9,952 nucleotides of DNA, from positions 1 through 9,952 of the forward strand of contig JADCFR010000320.1 in assembly GCA_020249415.1 (NCBI GenBank). The letters run 5' to 3'. The translations under genes were made by a program, and so were the position numbers. The notes under the pieces were generated by a model that saw only the letters and a list, made by a program, of their open reading frames with translations, had not been told where the DNA came from and did no database searches. This document shows, in pieces, positions 1-5,948 of this stretch (the first letter of the stretch is position 1; every line of letters starts with the position of its first letter). Source of the stretch: Roseomonas sp. Its GTDB lineage: Bacteria; Pseudomonadota; Alphaproteobacteria; Acetobacterales; Acetobacteraceae.

Positions 1-182
1 ACCTGAGCGAGATGCGGCTCTACACCAACGCGCTGTTTGCCGAGAATATTCGACTCTACGGCAGACTCGGCTATCGGGTGGATCGCGAGGAAGAGCACCC
101 GCAGTTCGGTGCGACCGTATACATGAGCAAGCGCCTCGACGCCGCAGGCAACGAGCACTCCAGCACCAGGAAACCATCATGA
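1..182 (+). CDS. GNAT-family N-acetyltransferase, C-terminal end (partial)
   Basis: The gene enters from the left edge; the reading frame begins at base 3 and ends with TGA at 180-182, leaving 59 codons. The visible part contains LYTNALFAENIRLYGRLGY, the classic last helix and strand of GNAT acetyltransferases (an N-x-x-L-Y-x-x-L-G-Y signature), followed by a strand ending in VYMSKRL and a short hydrophilic tail. GNAT enzymes transfer an acetyl group from acetyl-CoA to an amine; the substrate cannot be inferred because the acceptor-binding N-terminal part is missing. The stop overlaps the start of the argC-like gene by four bases (ATGA), so the two are almost certainly translated together. 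This could mean the acetyltransferase supplies an N-acetylated substrate to the reductase, but GNAT genes are very common and the coupling alone does not prove it. Confidence 0.85.
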   Translation, partial: LSEMRLYTNALFAENIRLYGRLGYRVDREEEHPQFGATVYMSKRLDAAGNEHSSTRKPS

Positions 183-1156
183 GCATTCGTATCGGTATTG
201 TCGGCATCAGCGGTTTTGGCGGCGGCGAGGCGATGCGCCTGGTCGCAAACCACCCGTCTTTCGAACTGGTCTACGCCGCAGGTGAGGGCAGCGCCGGCAG
301 CCGGCTGGGGGACCGCTTCCCCGGTGCGCCGACCAAGCTCGCCGAGCTGGTCATCGAGAAATGGGATGCGGGGAAGTTGCCAAAGCTTGATGTGCTCTTT
401 GCGTCGCTGCCCACGGGCAGCTCGGCCGAGGCATTGGCGCGCGTTTCCAAGGACGTGAAGATCATCGATATCGGTGGCGATCATCGCTACGTCGAAGGCT
501 GGGCCTATGGCTTGGCCGATGTCTGGCCGGCACAGATCGCGGGTCAGAGCCGCATTGCCAATCCCGGTTGTTTTCCGGCGGCGGCGCTGACGGCGCTCGC
601 ACCATTGCTGGCCAATAAGTTGATCGAACCCGGCAATATCGTGATTGACGCCAAGACTGGTATCTCCGGCGCTGGTCGTGGCGGCGGCGACAGCAAATTT
701 GGTTACGCTGAGAGCAATGAGAATCTGGCGCCCTATGGGCTGCTCAAGCACACCCACATGCCTGAGATGGCCAAAACGATTGAGCGGCTGAGCGGCAGCG
801 CTGCAACGGGGCTGGTGTTTACGCCGCATCTGGTGCCGATGACCCGTGGCATACTGACAACCATCTACTGTCATGGTCGCGCAACGACCGGCGACTGCCT
901 GGACGCGGCGCGGTGCTTCTACGCCGGCCGGGCTTTTGTGCGCGTGACCGATCAGCCTCCACAGACCAAATGGGCCACTGGTTCCAACCTTGCATTCGTC
1001 AGCTATGCAGCGGATCCAGAGCGTAATCTGGTGATCGCGATGGGCGTGGTTGATAATCTCGGCAAAGGCGCGGCTGGCCAGGCGGTGCAGAATGCGAACC
1101 TGATCTGCGGCCTGCCAGAGATTGCGGGGCTGGAAGGCGTACCGGTTTGGCCATGA
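179..1156 (+). CDS. argC: ArgC-like N-acetyl-gamma-glutamyl-phosphate reductase
   Basis: This is a 325-residue NADP-dependent aldehyde-forming reductase of the ArgC/LysY/Asd superfamily. ArgC itself reduces N-acetyl-glutamyl-5-phosphate to the semialdehyde in arginine synthesis, in the cytoplasm. An N-terminal Rossmann segment (IGIVGISGFGGGE, residues 5-17) binds the cofactor. The catalytic cysteine is C131 in ANPGCFP, followed by IDAKTGISGAGR (156-167), FTPHLVPMTRGIL (214-226) and GKGAAGQAVQNANL (296-308), all typical of ArgC. Length fits the roughly 310-350 residue family. ATG at 179 is preceded by AGGA (168-171) with a 7-base gap and overlaps the GNAT stop. Deviations: the usual H-R-H before PEI is H191-T-H193 followed by MPEM, and the usual LS-x-x-FR motif reads IGGDHR (98-103). 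It may therefore be a paralogue acting on another N-acyl or carrier-bound substrate. Family assignment is secure; the exact substrate is not. Confidence 0.88.
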   Translation: MSIRIGIVGISGFGGGEAMRLVANHPSFELVYAAGEGSAGSRLGDRFPGAPTKLAELVIEKWDAGKLPKLDVLFASLPTGSSAEALARVSKDVKIIDIGGDHRYVEGWAYGLADVWPAQIAGQSRIANPGCFPAAALTALAPLLANKLIEPGNIVIDAKTGISGAGRGGGDSKFGYAESNENLAPYGLLKHTHMPEMAKTIERLSGSAATGLVFTPHLVPMTRGILTTIYCHGRATTGDCLDAARCFYAGRAFVRVTDQPPQTKWATGSNLAFVSYAADPERNLVIAMGVVDNLGKGAAGQAVQNANLICGLPEIAGLEGVPVWP

Positions 1157-1226
1157 GAATCGCGAGACGCCTGCCCCGCGCCAGATCGCCCATTTCGCGC
1201 TATAGGCGGGCGGGAAAAGTCAGAGG

Positions 1227-1241
1227 TCGGGCGCCGCCCGA
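1227..1241. repeat. GC-rich hairpin just before the 1251 start codon
   Basis: The arms TCGGGC and GCCCGA (six base pairs, loop GCC) form a perfect hairpin ending nine bases before the ATG at 1251. No T-run follows on either strand, so it is not a clear intrinsic terminator for the argC-like gene. Its position where the ribosome binding site should be suggests it could limit translation of the exported protein, or it may be chance in GC-rich DNA. Confidence 0.35.
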
Positions 1242-1250
1242 AAGTGTCGC

Positions 1251-1712
1251 ATGAAATTGGCCCGCTATGGCCTGATCGCCCTGATGTTGCTGGTGATGAT
1301 CACCCCCGCTGATGCGGCCTGGGAATATACGCGCTGGGGCATGACGGAAGCGCAGGCCGTAACGGCATCGCGCCGCGCGGTGCGCAGCCTGCCGGCGGCA
1401 GAACGGCGCATGATGGATGCGCGGGTGGAATATCGTGCGCGCGGCACCTTCAGCGTGGAAGGGCTCAGCATGAACATCGCCTTCGGCTTCGATATCAAAA
1501 CCGGCGGCCTGGCCTGTGTTTCAGGGCGCGGTGCCGCGGCGCAGGGCGATGTGATGCGCCAAAGATTGATCACGCGCTTCGGGCCGCCGGAGTTTGATGA
1601 TCAACATCCGCGCAGCGGCGAACAGGATATCGGCTGGACCACGCCGGATAAGATTGATCTGGTGATTACCTCGGCCGGCTTTACGCTCCTGCATTGCGCG
1701 CCGAGCTACTGA
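1251..1712 (+). CDS. small exported protein of unknown function
   Basis: This 153-residue protein is not one I can name. Residues 1-22 form a clear Sec signal peptide: K2 and R5, a hydrophobic core (LIALMLLVMI), then the signal-peptidase-type site ADA-A around residues 20-23. The mature part starts with WEYTRWGMTEAQA, a W-G-M-(S/T) opening I associate with small proteobacterial periplasmic proteins. It later has a strand-rich region (VEGLSMNIAFGFD, 69-81), RLITRFGPPE (105-114) and an end with predicted strands (IDLVITSAGFTLLHC). It has two cysteines, C89 and C149, which could form a disulfide in the periplasm. No strong Shine-Dalgarno sequence precedes ATG 1251 (only GAAAG) and a hairpin lies immediately upstream. 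The gene stands alone, separated by 94 bases from the argC-like gene, and its last 32 bases overlap the end of the opposing MmgE/PrpD gene. Confidence 0.75.
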   Translation: MKLARYGLIALMLLVMITPADAAWEYTRWGMTEAQAVTASRRAVRSLPAAERRMMDARVEYRARGTFSVEGLSMNIAFGFDIKTGGLACVSGRGAAAQGDVMRQRLITRFGPPEFDDQHPRSGEQDIGWTTPDKIDLVITSAGFTLLHCAPSY

Positions 1713-3045
1713 GCAATGCCATCAGCGGCGTGATGGAAGCTGATTTGTCTAGCGTCCATAGCGCCGCAAGCTGCGACTCCACATCGGCAGTGGTGCCGCC
1801 AAGCGCTGCATTGGCGCGGTATTTAGCCGCGAGTTCCGCATCGCTCAGCGGGCGTTTCGCACTGCCGCGCGGATGTTCGACATAATGCTGATGGGTGCTG
1901 CCATCAGCGAGTGTGATGGTCACGCGCGCCGCACCGCGCGGCAGGCTGGCATCGCATTCCGCGACCACCTTTGCGCGCAGCGCCGCAAGGGCAGGATCCT
2001 GCACCGCCGGCATGTCAAAATCCGCCACATCAGCGCGGCCAAGCACCAGCGCAATTGCGGCGCAGTGATGAATGCTAACGCGCGTGTCGCGTTCATTGCG
2101 CAGTATGCGATCGCCGCGCGCCAGCAAAAGCGCATCACCGGCGACCGTGACGCTTTTGATCTGCGCCATAGCGACGCCAGGTTTTTCACGCAACGCCAGG
2201 CAAGCATCAATCACCGCATGAAAGACAATGCCCGCCGCATAAGGCTTGTAAGTATTGCGCGCGACCTCCCAGCGCTGGCCGAGGCCTTCAGTGATTTCGG
2301 CCAATACCGGCTCATCACCCATGGCGCGCGCCCAGCCCAAAGGCCCTTCAATGGCAAGCGGCGCGGCGCGATAACCGCGCGCGGCGAAACGTGCGGCCAG
2401 AATTCCATTCCGCGCCGCATTGCCCACACCGATATTCTTCGCAGCCGTCGCCAGATTTTCGACAATGCTGCCTGATTGGCTGGCGGCGATGCCAAGCGCA
2501 TGCGCGGTTTCTTCTGCCGATAGCCGCATCAGCCGTGCCGCTGCCGCTGCCGCGCCAAAAACGCCGCAGCTTGCGGTGATATGCCAGCCCCGCGCGTAAT
2601 GACCGGGGGAGACCGCATTGCCGATACGGCAGGCAATCTCTCCGCCCAGCAGGAAGGCGTGCAAAACCTCGGCCCCGGTGGCGCCGAGTTCCTCACCAAG
2701 CGCAAAGGCGACCGGGGCGACAGGCGCGCTTGGGTGGATCACGGTGCGTAAGTGTGTGTCGTCATAATCCAGCAGATTGGACGCAATGGCATTGACGAAG
2801 GCCGCTTCCATCACGCCGAGCCTATCGCGCTGACCAAGCACCGTGGCACGTGGCTTGCCTGAGGCTTCGCGCATGATCTCCAACGCCGTGATCACCGCCG
2901 GATCCCGTGCGACACCAAGCGCGCAGCCTACATGGTTGAGGATGGAACGACGCCCTTCATGCCGCAGCGCTTCGGGCAGGGAATCGAAACGCGATTCAGC
3001 GATGAAATGTCCCAGGGCCTCAGTGGCGGAAACAGCTTCACCCAT
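1681..3045 (-). CDS. MmgE/PrpD family protein (first copy)
   Basis: This 454-residue enzyme belongs to the MmgE/PrpD superfamily (2-methylcitrate dehydratase, cis-aconitate decarboxylase, iminodisuccinate epimerase), cofactor-free cytoplasmic enzymes acting on polycarboxylates. Length is normal. An all-helical first domain carries LLDYDDTH (91-98), HPS at 104-106, GWHITASCGVFGAAAAAA (153-170) and K203 in AAKNIGVGNAARNG. The second domain has TYKPYAAGIVFHAVIDA (265-281, with K267 and H276). Mapped on cis-aconitate decarboxylase these match the known aspartate, threonine, two histidines and lysines. Where many members have a tyrosine in a V-P-Y-C-like strand, this protein has SIHHC (324-328), so the catalytic set is altered. 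ATG at 3043-3045 is served by GAAGGA (3054-3059, minus strand) with an 8-base gap. It lies 17 bases after the cyclase gene, so the two probably form an operon. The exact substrate is unknown. Confidence 0.9.
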   Translation of the reverse strand: MGEAVSATEALGHFIAESRFDSLPEALRHEGRRSILNHVGCALGVARDPAVITALEIMREASGKPRATVLGQRDRLGVMEAAFVNAIASNLLDYDDTHLRTVIHPSAPVAPVAFALGEELGATGAEVLHAFLLGGEIACRIGNAVSPGHYARGWHITASCGVFGAAAAAARLMRLSAEETAHALGIAASQSGSIVENLATAAKNIGVGNAARNGILAARFAARGYRAAPLAIEGPLGWARAMGDEPVLAEITEGLGQRWEVARNTYKPYAAGIVFHAVIDACLALREKPGVAMAQIKSVTVAGDALLLARGDRILRNERDTRVSIHHCAAIALVLGRADVADFDMPAVQDPALAALRAKVVAECDASLPRGAARVTITLADGSTHQHYVEHPRGSAKRPLSDAELAAKYRANAALGGTTADVESQLAALWTLDKSASITPLMALLSSSARNAGA

Positions 3046-3062
3046 GGGGCATTTCCTTCGAT

Positions 3063-3803
3063 CTAGTCGGCGATTTCACGCGCCATGACCCGTGCCGGCG
3101 CGCCATCCGAACCGGTGATCGAAAGCGCACCAAAGATGAATTCCACCCGCTTGCCAGCGAGCGGGCGGGGGCCGCGCAAATGCTCACAAATCAGCACGCC
3201 ATCACGCAGCAAGCGCTGATGCACGGGCCAGGTGAAGCCCTCTGCCGGGCGGCGATGCACGGGCAGATCAGGCGTTGGGAAATCACAGGCGAGAAGCTTT
3301 ACCTGCTTCGCCACAATCCAATCCGCTGCTGCCAGGCTCAGGCAAGGATGCGCATCATAGGCAGGTGTATTGATGTGCGGCGAAGAACCCGTATCCAGCG
3401 CAAGGATATCACCAGGGCGCAGCAACGGGCGCGCAGCTTCCAGATGTTCCGGTTCAAGCAGGCTATTGGGCGGCAGATCGAAGCGCCAGACAACACCGGG
3501 ACCATTCCAGCGTTCCAAAGGCACTTGTTCCATGCTCGGCCCATCGCTGAAGAAATGGCAGGGCGCATCCACATGCGTGCCGGTATGCACCACCATCTCG
3601 AAGCTCGTCACCGTGAGCGGATCGGCGGGCAGGCAGAATAATTTCTTCACCTTGGGCGGGCCAAAGGTTGGCACGCGCGGCATCGCCTCATCTATCGGGT
3701 GCGTCAGATCAAGCCAGGGGCCGAGCGGTTTGGTTTCCGTCCGTGGCGGTAGCGGCATCCAACCACGCCAGCCAAGCCCACGTTCCTTTGCCTGGTCGCA
3801 CAT
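3063..3803 (-). CDS. cyclase family protein (kynurenine formamidase fold hydrolase)
   Basis: This 246-residue protein is a metal-dependent hydrolase of the cyclase family (Pfam Cyclase, the fold of bacterial kynurenine formamidase and isatin hydrolase), which opens amide or lactam/lactone bonds using a Zn or Mn site. The diagnostic metal motif HTGTHVDAPCHF is at residues 73-84 (H73, H77, D79, H83). Other family marks are LDLTHPID (31-38), GDILALDTG (131-139), the DFPTPD stretch (174-179) with D179, and H195 in VHQRLL followed by GVLICEHL with E207. The roughly 28-residue basic and proline-rich extension before LDLTHP makes it somewhat longer than KynB. ATG at 3801-3803 is preceded on the minus strand by GGGAG seven bases upstream. 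It is the first gene of the minus-strand arm, followed by the first MmgE/PrpD gene. A true role in tryptophan breakdown is not supported, because the other pathway genes are absent. The substrate is unknown. Confidence 0.9.
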   Translation of the reverse strand: MCDQAKERGLGWRGWMPLPPRTETKPLGPWLDLTHPIDEAMPRVPTFGPPKVKKLFCLPADPLTVTSFEMVVHTGTHVDAPCHFFSDGPSMEQVPLERWNGPGVVWRFDLPPNSLLEPEHLEAARPLLRPGDILALDTGSSPHINTPAYDAHPCLSLAAADWIVAKQVKLLACDFPTPDLPVHRRPAEGFTWPVHQRLLRDGVLICEHLRGPRPLAGKRVEFIFGALSITGSDGAPARVMAREIAD

Positions 3804-3942
3804 GTTTTCTCTCCCTCAGACTGCCCGCAGATTCTCGCGGCCATGGTGACCGGGAGCGCCCCATCTGTCCAGCGCAGGTAGCGCTTTCCCTCACGCGCAA
3901 GGGGCGCAATACTCGGCGCCAAGACAGGAGGGGTGGAACGCT
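3804..3942. promoter_or_regulatory. divergent intergenic region with paired GCGC-N5-GCGC elements
   Basis: This 139-base gap separates the divergent cyclase and EthD-like genes and must hold promoters for both arms. Two elements of the same form occur: AGCGC-AGGTA-GCGCT (3871-3885), a perfect inverted repeat with 5-base arms, and GCGC-AAGGG-GCGC (3895-3907). Their centres are 23 bases apart, about two helical turns. Such an arrangement would suit a dimeric regulator bound twice, but GCGC is frequent in this genome so chance is possible. No regulator gene adjoins the region. Confidence 0.4.
3885..3913 (+). promoter_or_regulatory. candidate sigma-70 promoter for the EthD-like/MmgE operon
   Basis: A -35-like TTTCCC (3885-3890) and a -10-like AATACT (3908-3913) are separated by 17 bases. 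Each matches only part of the consensus (three and four of six). Start of transcription would fall near 3920, giving a short leader holding the AGGAGG ribosome site at 3926-3931. The second GCGC-N5-GCGC element sits in the spacer, which would suit repression. Confidence 0.28.
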
Positions 3943-4587
3943 ATGGCCAAGGGTGGCGGTTTGCTTTGCGTGATGAATGATATCGCACCGGAATGTGATC
4001 GGCGCGATTACGAAGCCTGGTATCAAGGGGATCATTTGCCGGATCGGTTGGGCATTGCCGGCTTTCAGCATGCGCGGCGCTATCGCCGCCTGAATGGCCC
4101 GCGGGCTGAGTTCCTGACGTTTTATGAAACGGCGACACCGCAGGTGCTGTGCTCTGCACCCTATCTCAAGCGATTGGCAGAACCGACGGATTGGACCGCG
4201 CGCATCATGGCGCATTTCCGCACCATGTCGCGTAGTATTTGTCATGTGGCCTTGGATGAAGGGCAGGCGGGCGCCGGCGGCATGCTGGCACTGATGGCGC
4301 AACAGGAAGCACCGGCGGCGGGGCTTGAAGCGCGGTTGGCGGCAATCCTTGAAAAACCGGCGGTGACGCGCGTGCGCCTATGGCAGGCTGATCCAAGCGT
4401 GACGGTACCGAGCCCCGAGGAAAAACTCCGCCCCGGCGGCGATGCATCCTTCGCGACCATCATGGTGGTGGAGGGCACCAATGCGGAAATGATCCAGGCA
4501 GCGCTGACCGCGCATGGCTTCACGGCGGCGCCGACATTCTACAGCCTGATCTATGCCGCACCATCACTGAAGGACTCACCAGCATGA
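3943..4587 (+). CDS. EthD-like / dimeric alpha-beta barrel protein, two-domain
   Basis: This 214-residue cytoplasmic protein appears to be built of two ferredoxin-like (dimeric alpha-beta barrel) units. Unit one, residues 1-103, starts with a strand (GGLLCVMNDI), then DYEAWYQGDHLPDRLGIAGFQHARRY (22-47). This W-Y-x-x-E/D-H-x-P-x-R-x-x-x-P/A-G-F pattern is characteristic of EthD and related small barrel proteins. A strand EFLTFYET follows. Unit two, residues 112-206, repeats the layout more loosely (GMLALMAQQE, then VTRVRLWQ, then ASFATIMVVEG and FYSLIYAAP) but lacks the W-Y-H-P motif. Proteins of this type help degrade ring compounds or act as small oxygenases or isomerases; no activity can be assigned here. 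ATG at 3943 follows AGGAGG (3926-3931) with an 11-base gap, slightly long. Its stop overlaps the start of the second MmgE/PrpD gene by four bases (ATGA), so the two are translationally coupled and probably work on one substrate path. Confidence 0.75.
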   Translation: MAKGGGLLCVMNDIAPECDRRDYEAWYQGDHLPDRLGIAGFQHARRYRRLNGPRAEFLTFYETATPQVLCSAPYLKRLAEPTDWTARIMAHFRTMSRSICHVALDEGQAGAGGMLALMAQQEAPAAGLEARLAAILEKPAVTRVRLWQADPSVTVPSPEEKLRPGGDASFATIMVVEGTNAEMIQAALTAHGFTAAPTFYSLIYAAPSLKDSPA

Positions 4588-5945
4588 CCACGCGCGCCCT
4601 TGCGGAATTTACCGCTTCCATCAGGCCGGATGCGCTGCCGGTAGAGGTGCGGCGCCAGGCGGCGCGGTTGGTTTTGGATGCACTGGGCTGCGCCATGGCG
4701 GCCTGGACGGAGGATGCAGAAAAATCCCGTATCGCGCGCGATATCGCAGCGGTTTATCCCGGTACGCCTGGGGCGCATGTGATGGGCACGAAGGGCGCTG
4801 CGGTGCAGCCGGCCTTCGCCGCACTCGCCAATGGTATTCTGATCAATGCCGCCGATAATGATGACACGCATAAGCGCGCCTTGTTGCATGTGGGCTCTGT
4901 GATGGTGCCAACCGCGCTTGCCTTGGCCGAAGCGCGTGGGCTTTCTGGGCGTGCGATGCTGGCAGCCTTGGTTGCGGGGTATGAGGTGGCGGTGCGCGTC
5001 GGCATGGCCGTGATGCCAACGCATTACCGCTTCTGGCATTCCACTGCCACCAATGGGACTTTCGGCGCTGCTGCAGGAGCTGCGCATGCCATGGGTCTGG
5101 ATGCGGATGGTGTGCAGCGCGCGCTTGGCCTGGCCGGCACACAAGCTGCCGGGCTTAATACGTTTTTTGAATCAGGCGACATGACGAAATCCATCCACCC
5201 CGGCAAGGCCGCGTTGAATGGCATTCTGTCTGCGCAAATGGCCGCCCTTGGCGCCACCAGCCCGCCCGGCATTCTGGAACACCCGAAGGGCTATCTGGCG
5301 GCGTTTTCGCTGGAACCGAAAGCGGCCGCGCTGACCGCTGGCCTTGGGACGGAATGGGAGATTTTGCAAAACGGCTTCAAATACTTCCCCTCCATCCTGG
5401 CGAGCCATTCACCCATTCAGGCCACCCTCGCCATCGTGGCCAAGCACAAGCCGGACCCGAAGCGGATCATCTCCATCACCAATGAAACCTATGAAACGGT
5501 GAAGACGCATTTTTCGAACAAGGATGTCACCTCAGTCATGGGGGCGCGGGTTTCGGTGCCCTATTGCATCGCCGCTGCTGCGGTGGATGGGGAATTGACT
5601 CAGCGCCAATTCGCGCCCGGGCGCGTGCATGATGCGCTGATCCGGCAGGTATTGGCGCGCACAGAGGTAGTGCCGGATGCGGAACTCAATAAACTTTATC
5701 CTGCGAAATTCCCCGCGCGCGTGACCATTACCTTGGATGACGGCACGAAGCTGACCGAAACCGTGCTGCTGCCAAAGGGCGACCCCGGCGCGCCGCTTTC
5801 GGATGAGGAGTTGGAAGCGAAATACCGCGACAATGCCGAACCACTTTTGGGCAAGGCGGCTGCGGCGGCGCTACGGGACGCAATCTGGCGCCTGGATGAT
5901 GCGCCGGATGTGGCCGCGCTGGTGCGCGCCATGCAGACAGTATAA
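4584..5945 (+). CDS. MmgE/PrpD family protein (second copy)
   Basis: This 453-residue member of the MmgE/PrpD superfamily (dehydratases, decarboxylases and epimerases of polycarboxylic acids) is full length. Signature blocks are NAADNDDTH (88-96), H102 in LLHVGS, FWHSTATNGTFGAAAGAA (150-167), MTKSIHPGKAALNG (200-213, K202 and H205), FKYFPSILASHSPIQA (265-280, K266 and H275) and VSVPYCIAAAAVDG (323-336, Y327). It is only distantly similar to the first copy: D-N-DDTH replaces DYDDTH and HVGS replaces HPS, but it keeps the tyrosine and the KxxHxG lysine block that differ in the first copy. The two are therefore more likely to act on different substrates than to be a recent duplication. The start is fixed by the ATGA overlap with the EthD-like gene. 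The stop is three bases from the end of galU on the other strand, leaving no room for a separate terminator. Confidence 0.92.
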   Translation: MTTRALAEFTASIRPDALPVEVRRQAARLVLDALGCAMAAWTEDAEKSRIARDIAAVYPGTPGAHVMGTKGAAVQPAFAALANGILINAADNDDTHKRALLHVGSVMVPTALALAEARGLSGRAMLAALVAGYEVAVRVGMAVMPTHYRFWHSTATNGTFGAAAGAAHAMGLDADGVQRALGLAGTQAAGLNTFFESGDMTKSIHPGKAALNGILSAQMAALGATSPPGILEHPKGYLAAFSLEPKAAALTAGLGTEWEILQNGFKYFPSILASHSPIQATLAIVAKHKPDPKRIISITNETYETVKTHFSNKDVTSVMGARVSVPYCIAAAAVDGELTQRQFAPGRVHDALIRQVLARTEVVPDAELNKLYPAKFPARVTITLDDGTKLTETVLLPKGDPGAPLSDEELEAKYRDNAEPLLGKAAAAALRDAIWRLDDAPDVAALVRAMQTV

Positions 5946-5948
5946 CAT

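Noticed and set aside
71..874. 267-residue open frame on the minus strand opposite the argC-like gene
   Set aside because: It is a mirror frame of a well-supported gene; its translation is rich in R, H, Q and A without any domain-like pattern and it has no ribosome site.
1157..1250. Intrinsic terminator after the argC-like gene
   Set aside because: The only stable hairpin (1227-1241) is not followed by a T-run on either strand and sits next to the downstream start codon.
1681..5945. Recent duplication or inverted repeat formed by the two MmgE/PrpD genes
   Set aside because: The proteins share only family motifs; I see no long matching DNA, so recombination between them or a recent copy is not supported.
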